A DNA stretch of 64,000 nucleotides from Gyromitra esculenta (GCA_038503075.1 JBCAML010000012.1:558001-622000), one strand, 5' to 3'; counted from the stretch's first letter, positions 33,990 through 46,267 are shown. Program-made: numbers and translations. The notes: generated by a model from the sequence alone, not told the origin.

Positions 33990-34860
33990 TCCTGCTCTTA
34001 ATAGTGTAACAGTACTACCATTAGTTACATGTCATGAGGAGTTTTATCATAGTTGTGTTCAGTTATTGAACTTAGTAGACAGCTGGAGCCTGGCACTGCA
34101 GGGTAACAGCTGGAAGCCAGTTACCCTAACTTGCAGGGTAACTACAATGGCCCAGTTACCCTACTTTAGTTGGAGAAGTGGAGTATGGCGCGGGGTCGCT
34201 CTCATGTGCCACACCACTACCCCATGGCGCATATGACTTACAAGGTAACACCAGGAAGAGTTCTGCCAACAGGCAACCACTACTGGTGCAAAACTTGGAT
34301 GGTGGAGACTGGCTTCCATAGGCCAAGAACTCTAGGTACGTGACTAGCTGATGATAACATTGCAGACACTCATGGCAGTTGGATTGAATCGCACTTGGGG
34401 TTACCCCTCAGTAAGAACCACTGATGTTACTGGCGCACTGCACCCAGCGCAAGTGAGCCAGTACAAGGCAACACATGAAGAGGGCTCAGAAGAAGTCTCC
34501 AGACAGTTCTATTGGGTGCTACTATCCCCATTGCGACAGCAAAGCCATCTTAATCCACATTATTGGAGAAGGGGGGACATGGGCTAAAAATGCACGTCCC
34601 AGAGGGCAAAAGTAACCCCCGGGTCGTCAAGCCAAACCGTCCGGCGGAACCTGGCTTGGAGGGTATATGAGGGAGCTCCTGTAAGAAGATGAAGCCAATC
34701 AACCAAGTATTGGCTGAGTTATGAGCTCCCGAAGTTGGCTGCTTGGAATGTCGCCCTGACTCCTGCCAATTGCCTTGGAACGATGACAGGTCCCCAGGCT
34801 GAAGGCAGAGAGTTGAGGAGACCGCAGAAGCGGATCCTTCTGCCAATGCAGTAACATGAG
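33990..34860 (-). repeat. dispersed repeat, about 870 bp, copy 2
   Basis: Reverse complement of 4890-5766. Contains alternating CAGGGTAAC and GTTACCCTA words at 34095-34165. It starts immediately at the LTR end at 33989. No target duplication or coding region was found. Confidence 0.82.
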
Positions 34861-36019
34861 CAAAAACCGGTGCGCGCGTGGGCGCATGGGCAAGTATCCG
34901 GATGCAGCCCTAAAAGCTAGTGCGTCTATATGCATCTATATTTGCCCATATGCGTTCAGATCTTCCAGTGCTTTTCGTATGTTGCCAATATGGAGCTCTC
35001 GTAGGTTTGACTGCGCCCAGTGCGTTGCTACCCCTAGTATGTCATCAAAATGGTACGCTGGTACGCCCCATATATTGTCCCAATGTTGGCTAGAGATATA
35101 CGCCCCGTATGTCCGTACATCGATCTGCGTCCAAGAAGCTGGTACGTAGCCAAAACCATGACCCCTTATGACCCCAATTGCGTCCATTGTGTCCATTGCA
35201 TCCCTACATGCTAGTAAATTGTAGATATGGTACGTCTGTACGTCCATCTGCACCTAGTACGTTGGTACGTCTCTTCTGCTACCCCAGATGCCATTAGGAA
35301 CCCTATTCTAGTATGTTTCTATGTTTATCTACGTCAAGGAAGCTGGTACATGGGCAAAAGCTTTTCCTCTCTACTATTGGTGGTATCTAGTGCCTCTGCA
35401 TGCGTCTCTAAGTCATAGTAAATGGCCCGACACAGTACGTTAGTACGTACATCCTCGCCTACTATCTGGGCACTCCCTATATTCTAGGATTCTGCCTCTG
35501 TTTGTATCATGAGAACTCACTCGGTTGACCATATTAGCTGTGATGTCCTGAAATATTGAAACTATAGCCTACTATACACGTATCTTGTTTCCACCCCTAT
35601 CAGGATCTCATCCCGCCTGATCCAGGTTTTGCCCATACCAGGATCTCATCCTGCTTGATCCGGAAACTGCCCTACTATTGCCCCTATTGCATTTCTCCCA
35701 TCAACTAGTTGTACAAACTTGATACGAGCATGCCCCGATTCTGATCTTAGTAGATCTCGTTGAATGTGCTCAAATCTATGGTATTATAAACGTAGCAGCG
35801 TGTGTTGTCCGCTGCAGGTGATTCGGGTATTAGGTGGGCCATACTGGTGATGCTCTTGATGCTGATAACCCATGTTTCAGTTGCTGTCCTGGGACGAGAT
35901 ACCTGTACCATCCCATGGATAGGATCCACAAGACCGCCTGAGTCAGGACATGTCGGCTGTACGACCGCTAGCAGCAGTGGCTTACACCTAGGATCTTGAA
36001 GCTTTAGAAAATGCAGAAC
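34861..36019. repeat. TACGT-rich non-coding stretch next to transposase remnant
   Basis: 34870-35460 is full of short direct and inverted words such as GGTACG, GTACGT, TGCGTCC and CGTATG. It lies 3' of the plavaka-type transposase remnant (36020-37060, -). Such clustered short motifs resemble the subterminal repeats of CACTA-type elements. Two near-copies of CCAGGATCTCATCC occur at 35600 and 35638. No gene was recognised. Confidence 0.5.
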
Positions 36020-37060
36020 CTAAGCCGCTCGCTTGCCTCTCAAGGCACCGTATTGGTCTTCGGATCCATACTTACACCAGATCCAATCATTTCGTGGTTC
36101 TGGACCTCGAAAGGATTGTCCTGCTGTCGCTCGAATGATATGGACCACAGAGCTGTCCTCCAAGCCTAGTCGATGTACTGGCACACGTTGGGCATTGTTT
36201 GTGGTCACTTTCCACTGCCCAATACTAGGTATTGAGCTCCGATGCAAGTCAAATTCCGTACAATAATATTGGATAAGGTAGTCCTCTAGAGGGAGATCTG
36301 CTTCTGGCAGATGGAATTCACATACTAGGACTGTTTCCTGCTCTGAGGCAACTGTACGCCTGGTATTGATAGGGTGGGCTGTATCCGTGTAGGGCTGTAT
36401 AATGGTATTACTTGTCTCTGGGGCGACCGAGGGATCTCTGCCCTCCCAGTGGCAAGAATTGATGATCCTTCTCATTTTCGGAGGCAAGATGTGGAGGATA
36501 TCCACCATCTCGGCGGTACAGCGGCCCTCACGGGCATGCTGTACTAGATTCTGTTGAGTCATAGCAAGCCCATACTCGCGGTTATACCCAGCTAGGACCT
36601 GCAGCATGGCATCGACTCTGTTTGTACGTCTGTAGGGCTCTTTGATCTGGCCACGGTGCGCAGCTTCGCAAGCCTCGGTCGAATATTGAGAAATCCCGCC
36701 ATATTTGGATATGTGCTCTGAGAAATGGGAGAGTAGATGTATTTTGGAAAAGTTGAAGTGGGAGTGGCCACGATACATCTCAGCCATGGTTTCCTCCAGC
36801 TCTAGACACTGATCAGATTGGAGGCTTCGTTTCTTGGCCTGGGTAATACCCTGGACGAATCTGAACTCGGTATTGTGCTGTGCTTGCATAGCTTGACGTA
36901 CCTGCACTGCAAGGATCTCCGTGGCTTTGCTCTTCTGGTATTTGAGAATGAGAGCTTAATGAGTATGGAACTGCTCCAGATAGCAATCCATATATCCTAT
37001 GGTTTCCTTGGTATGGGACACATACTGGCTCATAAGTACCATCCTCCGTCCCCGCTACAT
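36020..37060 (-). pseudogene. plavaka/CACTA-type transposase, C-terminal remnant
   Basis: Reading on -, a frame from about 37055 includes SHTKETIGYMD and YLEQFHTH, then a TAA stop at 36956-36958, then continues open to 36020. Characteristic block: FNFSKIHLLSHFSEHI, QYSTEACEAAHRGQIK and RRTNRVDA, which matches the C-terminal region of fungal plavaka transposases as I recall it. The N-terminal catalytic part is absent. The broken frame and missing part show it is dead. Confidence 0.68.
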
Positions 37061-37215
37061 CATCCCTAATTGAAATTTCAACTCCACTTTTTGTGTTGCA
37101 ACGGCGTTACACACAGCAAAAAGTCTTTAACAATTAGGCTTCATTACCCCGCACCTCAACTCGCTTAGGATCCGAGACGATATCGGAGTTCAACGCACCC
37201 ACCCCCCACACTCCC
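37061..37215. other. leader of LINE copy 1
   Basis: Short non-coding C-rich stretch between the transposase remnant and LINE ORF1. It is probably the LINE 5' untranslated region or its remnant; the exact 5' boundary is not visible. Confidence 0.4.
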
Positions 37216-38811
37216 ATGAGAAGCAGCATGCTTCCCCCACAATCCACCCATCACTCCAGAGCCAACAGCCCCAGAATCACTCTCCCTTCTCCCAATCTGA
37301 CACCCATCATTCCCTCACCCTACTCCGCCATCGCCAACGACCTCAGTGAGGCTATTGGCGAACAAATCCACCCTCACACAGAACTCTTTGACACCATTCA
37401 CACTTCCCTCGTTACAGGAAAATCTGATATTCAAGCCGTCCTTGCTCTCTGCCTTGTTCTCATCCAGGAAAACAAACTCATCAACAACCACCTGAGAATC
37501 ATCTCTGACAACACTGATCACATTTCCTCCGTCCTTGCACTGCACACCACGGCACTCAAAGGCATCAACCAACTCGCTGCTACTGGCGCAGCCAAAACCA
37601 CCTCCACTGTACCCTCCAAACCCTCCCAAACCAACCAAACCTATGCCAACATTGCTGCAACTGCCAGCTCTTCACTTTTTCCCCCCAAGATAAACAAGAA
37701 AAGGAAAGGCAATGCATCTACATACATTCCCCCTGCTCTCCCCCTGACCAGTGAAGGAATGTCTTCCTCTGAAGCTGCTAGATGGCAGCTGGAGATGACG
37801 GATGCCCACTCCCGCCCTGGATTCAACAGAAACCTACCTGCAAATCAACTCCCAGCACCCTCCAGACAAGCTCTCCAGACCAATAAACCCAAACCACTTC
37901 CTGCCTCCCAGCGCCGATTCTATGCTACCAAGATTATCCCAGAAGAATTTGAGCTCTCTTCCCAACATGCAGCAATCCTCTCCTCCGTCATTGCAAAGGC
38001 TCTGGAAAAAGTTAATGCAAAGGTCTCACTTGCTTTCACTGCAACTGTCAACTGTAACGGCACTGTCTCCATTTTAGCCTCACCCTTTGCACCTGCAATT
38101 GAATATGTTCCTTACTTCTCCCACCTCACCAAAGCAATCAATGAAGCCCTTCCAGTGGACAACAACCATTTTAATGACTTCATTCTGGCCCCAACGCATA
38201 TGGAATATGTTATCCACAATCTTCCAGTTCACGCCCTCCCAAACTCCACTGAAGAACTATTTGCCACCATGGCAGCAAATATCAAGTACTCATCCGAAAT
38301 CATCATTGCAGGTGCTAGATACCTCAAACCCCTCCTCTCAGACAGAAAGAAAGCCACCACCTCAGTTGTCATCTCTCTTGCACCTGAGGAAGCTGCCAAA
38401 CTCAAAGACTCCATCCGCCTCTTTTCACGCTCCAGGAAATGCGAAAAAATACACTCCTTTTCACCCATTACCCAATGTCACAACTGCTATACTTTTGGAC
38501 ACACCTCTCCCCTTTGCAAACAAAAACACCCAACCTGCCCACTTTGTGCAGAACATTATACCAGAGAACAACACCGTTGTGGCAACCCAGGCTGCGAAAA
38601 GGGTGGAAACACCAAACCAGTGCCTGATTGCTGCGAAACCAAACCCCTCAAATGCTCCAACTGTGATAGTCATGAGCACTCAGCCACTTCACCAGAATGC
38701 CCTATCAAGGTAGATGCATTTGACACCCAACGCCAGAGAGCTTCCAAGATCCCCCCCGCCCCCTCTCACCACCCACTATTGAAATCCAGGCCCAGGACGA
38801 CATGGTGGTAG
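37216..38811 (+). CDS. LINE copy 1 ORF1, Gag-like with zinc knuckles
   Basis: Uninterrupted 531-codon frame. The N-terminal 200 residues are Ser/Thr/Pro-rich; a middle domain follows; the C-terminal third holds three cysteine-rich fingers: CHNCYTFGHTSPLC (CX2CX4HX4C), a second starting CPLCAEHY, and a third starting CSNCDSHEH. This is the usual nucleic-acid-binding ORF1 of fungal LINEs. It is the only intact frame of the element. A start further upstream is excluded by stops. ATG at 37216 is the first in frame. Confidence 0.85.
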   Translation: MRSSMLPPQSTHHSRANSPRITLPSPNLTPIIPSPYSAIANDLSEAIGEQIHPHTELFDTIHTSLVTGKSDIQAVLALCLVLIQENKLINNHLRIISDNTDHISSVLALHTTALKGINQLAATGAAKTTSTVPSKPSQTNQTYANIAATASSSLFPPKINKKRKGNASTYIPPALPLTSEGMSSSEAARWQLEMTDAHSRPGFNRNLPANQLPAPSRQALQTNKPKPLPASQRRFYATKIIPEEFELSSQHAAILSSVIAKALEKVNAKVSLAFTATVNCNGTVSILASPFAPAIEYVPYFSHLTKAINEALPVDNNHFNDFILAPTHMEYVIHNLPVHALPNSTEELFATMAANIKYSSEIIIAGARYLKPLLSDRKKATTSVVISLAPEEAAKLKDSIRLFSRSRKCEKIHSFSPITQCHNCYTFGHTSPLCKQKHPTCPLCAEHYTREQHRCGNPGCEKGGNTKPVPDCCETKPLKCSNCDSHEHSATSPECPIKVDAFDTQRQRASKIPPAPSHHPLLKSRPRTTWW

Positions 38812-38839
38812 ACCCAGTCAACCTAGTATCACAGAACTA

Positions 38840-40597
38840 ATGATGAGTCAAAATCAACGACACCCTACACCCAATCACTCCTCGCAGAAGACCAAACAAC
38901 CAACAGATTGTCCCACCCTCACTATTACACAACACAATTGCAATGGGTCCAATAGTGTTTTCCTCTCACTCTTTTCCTCCTTTGGTTCCAATCCGCCTGT
39001 GCTTGTTGCAATCCAGGAACCTCCTACCAGTCGCGAGACTGGCATACCCCTAACAGCACCCGCCTATTCTCTCATCACACCAACCACCACTGCTGGCGAA
39101 AAAGTACTCGCCTGCTTCTATATCCACCGAAGCTTTTAATCCAGTGTCTCCTTTGTTCCTTTATTATTTTTTAGAAATGATTTTTGTGGCATTTCCATTT
39201 CTTTTGTCAATACTGTGTTCAGCCGTTACCTTTCCTCTCTCTCCATCTAATGCGTTTATAACCGCCATGTATCCCGTTACTTGAGATCAATCCCCCCTGA
39301 AACTGCATTTCCACCATCCCAACTCCCCACCCTCATCCTAGGGGACTTCAATATACACCACTACGCCGCAGACCCTGAAAGGAAACTACAGTCATCAGAC
39401 CTCTCACTATCAACCCCCTACTTCGAAATGGCTGCTGAGCACGGCTACTCACTCCTCAACACCCCTGGATAATTCACCAGATACTCCCCTGACCCAAACA
39501 GAAGAAATGGCGTGATCGATTTAGCATTTGCTAACACACCACTTTCTCCCTACATCACCAAATGGCAAAACAAACTCCCAGCCTCAGGCTCCGACCACAC
39601 TGTCATCTCCATCACCATCAAAAAACCACACCTCCGTCAATCATCTTCCTTGCCCAACTGGGCTCTCACTCCCTGGCCTCTGCTCAAAACAACAGTTGCA
39701 TCTTTCACTCCCTCACCCTTTACCAACGACATCCAAACTTGGTTCAACGACAACCTTAAGACTCTAACACAACCTATAGTCACATGCACACCATCCAAAC
39801 GTCCCTCCAAGTGGTCAAAAGCGTGGTGGACACCAGACATTTCACTACTTCGCACCATATTCCACTCCGTTGCCAGAGACCTCAAAAAGGGATTGGCAAC
39901 CAACTTTGAACTCAAGTCAGCAAGGTATCCCTACTTTGGCGCAATCAAAAAGGCCAAAGCAAAACACTGGAATGAATTCATCAGCAATGCTGGTGTTAAA
40001 GATCTCTGGGCAGCCAACCGGATGAAAAAACCTAAAGATGCTGACAACCTCCCCTCCTTCCCAAACATCACCTCATCCACCCAACTCAACAAAGCTCTCA
40101 TCTCACACTTCTTCCCACCACAACCACCTACACCCACTCCTCCATGCTTCCTCCACCATAATGTACCACCTATTACAAAGGAAGAAGTATCCAAAGCACT
40201 CAGTAAATCCTCAAACACTTCCACCCCCGGCCCAGACCAAATCCCATATGGAGTCTGGAAACACATTCACGCCCTCAATCCAGACACTATTGCTTCTCTC
40301 CTCACTCCTCTCCTACAACAAGGCATCCACCCCAGCTCACTGAAAGCAGCCAATGGCATTGTCCTACCCAAAGCTGGCAAAGCTTCCTACAGCAAACCAT
40401 CCTCCTGTCACATTATTGTTCTCCTGGAAACTATGTCCAAGATCCTGGAACGAATTGCAGCATTCCGCCTCTACAACCATGCTCTCACTGCTGGCCTAAT
40501 CCACCCCAACCAACTAGGCTCACTCCCAGGCAGAAGCATCGCTGATGCTGGAACAACACTTCTCCATGAAATCAAGCTTCTCCAGGCATCTGGACGC
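38840..40597 (+). pseudogene. LINE copy 1 ORF2, endonuclease and RT N-terminal part
   Basis: Starts THNC-like with TITQHNCNG and VLVAIQEPP (apurinic endonuclease motifs), continues to LILGDFNIHH near 39335 and GVIDLAFANTP plus SDHTVISI near 39515-39610 (end of the endonuclease). RT begins with STPGPDQIPYGVWK near 40225. In-frame TAA stops at 39137, about 39248 and about 39470; the last replaces Gln before FTRYSPDPNRR (CAA to TAA). Interrupted after IKLLQASGR by the LTR at 40598. Confidence 0.9.
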
Positions 40598-40841
40598 TGT
40601 AACGGGGGTAGTCCTACTGCTCTGTAGTGGGAATCGGTATAGGAATACGGCCGTTGCAAATACTAAATCAAGTTGAGATGTTAAGAGTATTTTCGTGCAA
40701 AGTACTCAATAATCTTAAGGGCTCTACTTGGTAGTATTCTGTCTGATGAGACTGGGAAGAAGAGCAACAGGTGGCGGGGCCATGGACTATCTTTATAGTG
40801 CTGCTGACTCGCCGTCCTCTTTCTGTTCTACTCTGATGGGG

Positions 40842-41264
40842 TCTCACGGTTCGATCCCAGTTTAAGCCCTTCTGTATCCCAGAAGGTGAGCAGAGCTACT
40901 TAGACAAGGAACGTTGCGATAAGAGTAACAGAGTGTTTCTACAGGTCCTACGGGGTCTAACTCAAGGTGAGTTAAGTGAGAGAATGTCTTTACAGCGACG
41001 GCGACAGCGAGGATTCTGAGGTAGAATCGAGATAGTATTAAAATGATACAACAGAAGTAAAGTGAGAACGTTGCTTAGAAGGAGAAAGAGAAAAGGACAC
41101 AAGCGAAGAAAATCCATCTCTTTAAATACCCCGCTTTTCAACCAACATGACTCATACCTACAAATAACCGACAACAGCCAAAACACAAAGACATTATAAC
41201 TTTTAACCGAAACCACAATCCCTTACTAAATCCCTGACACAACTAATCCTTTGTATCCGTGAAA
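40842..41264 (-). repeat. 3' LTR of copy 3
   Basis: 423 bp; on the element strand TTTCACGG...CCGTGAGA. Identical to 46311-46733. The pol stop codon (41243-41245) lies 20 bp inside it. Confidence 0.96.
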
Positions 41265-43430
41265 GTTGCCCCCCCCTTCAAGCGTGAGCTCCTGCGAACG
41301 AGAGGTAATTCCATAGGAGTAATACTGAGAAAGGCATCGAGAGCAGCAGTGTCTTCAAGGTCTTCAGCCGGTTCCCAGGTGGGGTGAGCATAACCTGTCC
41401 ATTCGACGAGGTACTGTTGTTTTCCACGATATACTCGTCGATCCAGTATTTTTTCGATATAGTATTCTTCCTGGTCATTAACAACAACAGGAACAGGAGG
41501 AGGAATTATTTGACCGGGAAGGGCATCTTGGGCAGCGGGTTTCAGTAGAGAAACATGAAAGACGGGATGATATTTGACCGAACTTGGGAGGTCGATCTCG
41601 TAGGCAAAGGGCGACACTATTTTCTTTATCGCGTAGGGTCCCATCCATTTCCAGTCTAATTTTCTGGCATTACGGGTAGTTCGGATATTCTTCATTGATA
41701 TAAAGACTTGATCCTTAACTTGGTAAGCCGGGGCGGGTGTACGGTGTTTATTCGTAGCGGTTTCCTGGATATCTTGAGCAACTCTTATCTGAGTTCGTAG
41801 ATAGTCGTAGAGTTCTTGCATCGTTTGGCTGAACGAGGCAGCGTCCAGGCTTTGTACACTGGCTTTAGTTGGAAGGATCGTGGTATCGAAACGAGGATGG
41901 TACCCATAGTTAGCAAAAAAGGGGGAAACTTTGGTGCTAGCTGACTCCTGGTTATTTGCCGAAAACTCAGCCATTGGCAACCACTTAACCCAATCTTCCT
42001 GTTGATAGGATACATAGGAACGCAGGTACTGTTCCATCACGGCATTCAATCTCTCCGTTTGTCCATCGGTCTCAGGGTGGAAAGCTGTCGACATTCGAGC
42101 TTGGATTCCAAGTCGTTGGCAGAGGTCTCTCCAGAAGTGCGCCGTAAACTGAGTTCCTCGGTCGGATGTAACAAAATTAGGTAAGCCGTGTAGCTTCCAG
42201 ATATGTTGTAGATAGAGGTCCGCTATATCTCGGGAATTAACAGTAGTGTTACAGGGAATTAGGTGTCGCATTTTCGATAAGCGATCAACGACTACCATAA
42301 TCGCATCATAACCATCTGATTCCGGGAGGCCTGTGACAAAGTCCATTGAAATCTCTTGCCAAGGACGGTTTGGGATAGGCAAAGGGCGAAGGACGCCTTG
42401 GGTTCGTTGGGTCGTAGGTTTTGCTTTCTGGCATATATGACAGTTACGAACGTACCTGCCGATTGATTCTCGCATTTTTGGCCAATAGAAGCTTCTAGAA
42501 AGAAGTTCAAAGGTCTTGTCTCGTCCTGGGTGTCCTGCCGCTGGAATATCATGATGTCTTCGAATAAGCTCAAGTCTAAGAGGATCGAAATCGGGAACAT
42601 AGAAACAATCTCGATAACATAGGAGGCCTTGATTATTACTGCATTCGCTTAGGGTAATTTCCTTTGACTGTTGTTCTTTATTTTCCAATGCTACGAGTAT
42701 TTTTTGAGGGAATCCATCAGTATCATAACCTTCTTTAAAGAGTTTTAGAAGGGGGGCGTCCAGTTCAGCGGCTTCATTTGATAAAGAAGCCGACAACAAA
42801 CTTAGCTTAGGGTCCACATTTTCCTTCTTTAATACCACTTGGCTTTGGTGTGCCAATCGTTCATCCCCTTCCTTGGGAAGATCTCCTGATCTTCTGGTCA
42901 ATGCGTCTGGTTTTCCTCCTTGACTGCCTGGGCGATAGGTGATCACAAAATCGAAGCGGGAAAGGTATTCCGCCCATCGTGCTTGTCGTCGATTCAACTG
43001 TTTTGTACTCATAAAATACTCAAGATTTTTATGATCGCTTATTACGTCGATGGGGTGTTTAGAACCCTCGAGTTCCGGGCGCCATTCTTCGAATACCCTA
43101 ATGATAGCTAGCAGCTCTTTATCGTATATCTCGTAATTGCATTCAGCTGGTGAATGTTTTTTCGAGAAAAAGGCAACTGGGTGTAGGATTCCAGCGTCAT
43201 CATATTGTGAGAGTACCCCTCCGGATACGAAATCAGAGGCATCTGTTTCCACGATGATTTTCTTGTCCGGATCAAAGTGGATTAGGATGGGAGCAGTGGT
43301 AAAAGCGTGTTTAAGATTCTCGAAAGCTATATCTGCTTCAATAGTCCATTCGAATACAATTCCTTTCTTGGTGAGTGCCGTGAGAGGAGAGGCCAGCTTA
43401 GAAAATCCCAGGATAAATCGACGGTAGAAA
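41243..43430 (-). CDS. pol: pol of copy 3, RT C-terminus to chromodomain (frame after deletion)
   Basis: One open frame of more than 700 codons on -. RT thumb region, RNase H ([22 protein letters not shown]), integrase zinc finger HHX(n)CX2C (HHDIPAAGHPGRDKTFELL then CHICQK), integrase core (MDFVTGLPE, SDRGTQFTAHFW, TDGQTERLN), and C-terminal chromodomain EEYYIEKILDRR...YLVEWTGYAHPTWEPAEDL. All catalytic residues of these domains are present. It is cut off from the RT N-terminus by the 4-bp deletion near 43435. Chromodomains are thought to guide integration to particular chromatin. Confidence 0.93.
41265..41281 (-). promoter_or_regulatory. polypurine tract of copy 3
   Basis: On the - strand a run of A/G with GAAGGGGGGGG just before the 3' LTR, within the last pol codons. 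It is the expected primer site for plus-strand DNA synthesis. Copy 2 has the equivalent tract just before 20568. Confidence 0.75.
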
Positions 43431-44937
43431 TTGGCCTAAGAAAGCTTGAACATCTTTTACGCTTTTCGGTGTTCCCCATTCTCGCACGGCTTTGAGTTTT
43501 TCTTCATCCATTTTAATGCCATCGGGGGTAAGGATAAGCCCTAGGTACTTAGTTGTCTGTACTTCGAATTCGCATTTCTCCGGCTTAAGTAGGATGTCAT
43601 TGTTCTTGAGCGTCTGCAGTACCTTCTGTACATGAATCTGATGTTCCGCAAATGTATCGCTATAAATCAGGATGTCATCTAGGTAAGCCGTACAGAATAT
43701 ATCCAAATATTCAGTAAGACAATCATTTACAAATCGCTGGAAGGTTCCTGGGGCATTGGTTAGGCCGAATGGCATGACTTGATATTCGTATAAGCCGTAA
43801 CGGGTACGGAAGGCTGTTTTCCACTCATCTCCTTCCGCAATGCGTACTTGATGATAGCCGTCTCGAAGGTCTAGTTTGGTATACCATTGTGCTTTGGCTA
43901 ATCGATCTAGCGTTTCTCTGATGAGCGGGGAGGTATACCGGTCCTTGACAGTGATTGCATTTAGGCCTCGATAGTCCACGCAGAGTCTCAATGAGCCGTC
44001 AGCTTTCTTTACAAAGAGGACGGGGGATCCGGCAGGGGAAGAACTGGCGCGAATAAAGCCCTTTTCCAAGTTATCCTCGATGTATTTTTTGAGAACAATA
44101 AGTTCCTCTCGGGACATTCCATAAAGGGGGCCAAACGGTGCGTCTTTGCCTTCCATTAGCTGTATCTTATGATCGTACGAGCGTCGTGGGGGTAAGCCTT
44201 GGGCTTTGCTCTTATCGAACATATCTAGGAATTCGTGGTACTTGGGTGGTATCTTTGCCTTCCATTCTTCCTTGCTGGTTTTTTTCTCTAGGATTTTATT
44301 GATCTCGTAGAGGGACATGGCATAGGCTTGGGAAGAGTGTTTTCGTGCGAGAGTCCTGAAGCTGGCGGCACCGATGAATGATACGTTAAGTCTGGGAGGA
44401 GCGGGGATCGAGGGTGTTGATACAGGGGGTAGGCGAGGGGCACAGCGGGTGGTGCAGAGTTTAGAATTAAACTCAATGCGTTTATCGGCGAAGTGAAGGT
44501 GAACATCATGATGGTTCATCCAAGGAATTCCTAATACTAGGGGATAGTGTCCTAGTTGGGTTACAAAGCAGGGGGCTTGTTCCTGGTGTTGTTGGATGGA
44601 TAAATTAATGTTGGCGAGGTGAGTAATATCTCCTGAGGCAACTGGGCGGCCATCGATCACTTCAAGTTGTCTGGGTATTTTTAGAGAGTGGTAAAGAGTG
44701 GTGACTCGCGAAATTCTTGTCGATGAATGCAAATCCAGAAGCTCCAGTGTCTAATAAAGCGTGTGTTTTGATGATTTTATTATTATGGGAAATGTTGCAT
44801 GAAACTACAAAATGTTCCCCATCTAACTGATCCTCCACGCTTAAACTAGAAACTGAAAACCCGGAAATTGAAAATGCAGACAAAGGAGAAGAGAACGGAA
44901 CCAAGGCAGGGTCACTGGTCAGCCTTGGTTGGACTAG
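43398..44937 (-). pseudogene. pol: pol of copy 3, protease and RT N-terminal part, frameshifted
   Basis: Protease frame (44904-44662) has ALLDTGASGFAFID, then is lost by a deletion of a few bases near 44670-44690 where copies 1 and 2 have extra bases before the QLEVIDGRP segment. The RT frame (44732-43398) includes [44 protein letters not shown] and [12 protein letters not shown] with catalytic YLDD. It ends at the second deletion, where a GFANF segment is reduced. Confidence 0.92.
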
Positions 44938-44943
44938 TTTAAA
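44937..44943 (-). promoter_or_regulatory. putative -1 frameshift site, copy 3
   Basis: T TTA AAC on the - strand followed by TAG. Because of an upstream 1-nt deletion (five instead of six T residues near 44975) ribosomes would stop at TAG 44966-44968 before reaching it, so the site is silenced in this copy. Confidence 0.7.
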
Positions 44944-44965
44944 GCCTCGCTTGAGGCGCTGGATT

Positions 44966-46267
44966 CTAAAGCAAAAACTGAGGGGGGAGAGGCGGTGGCG
45001 GTAAGGAGGAGGCCGGAGGCGTGCGGTTAGCGGGTGGTGCGGTGAGAGCCCCTCTCATCGTTGGTTTCTTTGGGGCGGAAGGGCAGTTGGCATAGGAGTG
45101 ATCCGGGGCGGCGCAGAACATGCATTTGCCTGTGGAACGGCGCCATTGCTTCTCTTCTTCCGATAGCTTCCTTCTGCCGTTGACCATAGTGTATCTTTGG
45201 TCCTGAGGGGGGCGAGAAAGGTTGCTAGTACGTCCGAAGGAGAGATCCATGGGGGCTAGGCCCCCTGGTACAAATGACGAGGCAGGGACAAAAGGGGTCA
45301 TTGCATTGGTGGAGGCGCTGAATTGCCCCATATTTTCTCGATTGTTTCCCCGTTTCTCTGCCTTGCGGGCTCGGATGCGGTTGTCCATTCGGGTGAGAAC
45401 TAGAACCATGTTGTCGAGGGTTGTGGGGGTAGCGGCGGCGAAGACCATAGCTTCCTTCAGTTCTTCCGACATACCGTGTTCGAGGGCATCCATCTTTGAG
45501 TTTTCGTCAAAGTTCAATTGCCCCATGATGCGCTGAAAATCTGCCAAGTAGGCGGAGAAGTCTCGTTTGCCTTGCCTGAGTTGATGTAGTTCTCGGCGGG
45601 CTGTACCGGTGGGGTCGGGGTCACCAAAGGCGGTTTCCAAGGCGGCGATAAGGGCGGCGGCGCTGGTCCAGGTTGTAAGGCCTGAGGGAAGGACCGTGTG
45701 TCGAACTTGTTCCAAGGCTGCTCCTTCCAACCGGTTGATTGTATAGAGAATCATGGTATTCTCATCAGCGAATCTGTCTCGGTTAACTGCAAGTTTTGAG
45801 CGAAGTTGGAGGATGAAACCAGGGAGCTTTGCTCTGGATCCGTCGAATTTCTCTGGATCCGGCATTCGTTCGGAGCGGTGGATGGTGGCTGATGGCGGTG
45901 GAGGAGTGGCAGTAAGATTTGGTGGGGCCGGGGGAAGGGAGAGGGCTGCGCGGGCTTCGTTTCGTTCACGACGTAGTCGGTCAATGAGGGTTGAGGCGTC
46001 ACTGACCCGTTGGTCTTGTTGTTGAGCGTGATGGTTGGCATTGTTCGTTTGGATCTGGGCAGTGTTGAGCTTTATTTCAAGCTCTTGTGTTCCTTCTTGT
46101 AAAACATCAATCTGATCTTCGAGGGCCTGATTGAGTTCCCGGAGTCGATTATACAACTCAACGGGGTCATCTCTATAGGCCTGGGCGAATGCTTCTTTTG
46201 TAGGGAAGCGGGGTGCGGTGACGGCGGCTCCTTCAGAGGAGGAGGGGACAGGGGCGGGGGAGCTCAT
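44966..46267 (-). CDS. gag: gag of copy 3, slightly truncated
   Basis: 433 codons. Order: Ser/Pro N-terminus, coiled-coil region (about residues 30-90), gag core with MPDPEKFDGSRAKLPGF, Gln/Gly-containing middle, and one zinc knuckle CMFCAAPDHSYANC. Only the last ~16 residues are lost, by the 1-nt deletion. Start at ATG 46265-46267 is supported by its position 44 bp after the 5' LTR and matches copy 2. Confidence 0.93.
   Translation of the reverse strand: MSSPAPVPSSSEGAAVTAPRFPTKEAFAQAYRDDPVELYNRLRELNQALEDQIDVLQEGTQELEIKLNTAQIQTNNANHHAQQQDQRVSDASTLIDRLRRERNEARAALSLPPAPPNLTATPPPPSATIHRSERMPDPEKFDGSRAKLPGFILQLRSKLAVNRDRFADENTMILYTINRLEGAALEQVRHTVLPSGLTTWTSAAALIAALETAFGDPDPTGTARRELHQLRQGKRDFSAYLADFQRIMGQLNFDENSKMDALEHGMSEELKEAMVFAAATPTTLDNMVLVLTRMDNRIRARKAEKRGNNRENMGQFSASTNAMTPFVPASSFVPGGLAPMDLSFGRTSNLSRPPQDQRYTMVNGRRKLSEEEKQWRRSTGKCMFCAAPDHSYANCPSAPKKPTMRGALTAPPANRTPPASSLPPPPLPPQFLL

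Noticed and set aside
36033..36266. Frame on + opposite the transposase remnant
   Set aside because: Shadow of the well-supported - strand frame.
40962..41216. Hydrophobic 84-codon frames within the LTRs (also 46431-46685 and others)
   Set aside because: They lie in the LTR promoter and untranslated region and are not conserved between LTR copies; identical only because the two LTRs of copy 3 are identical.
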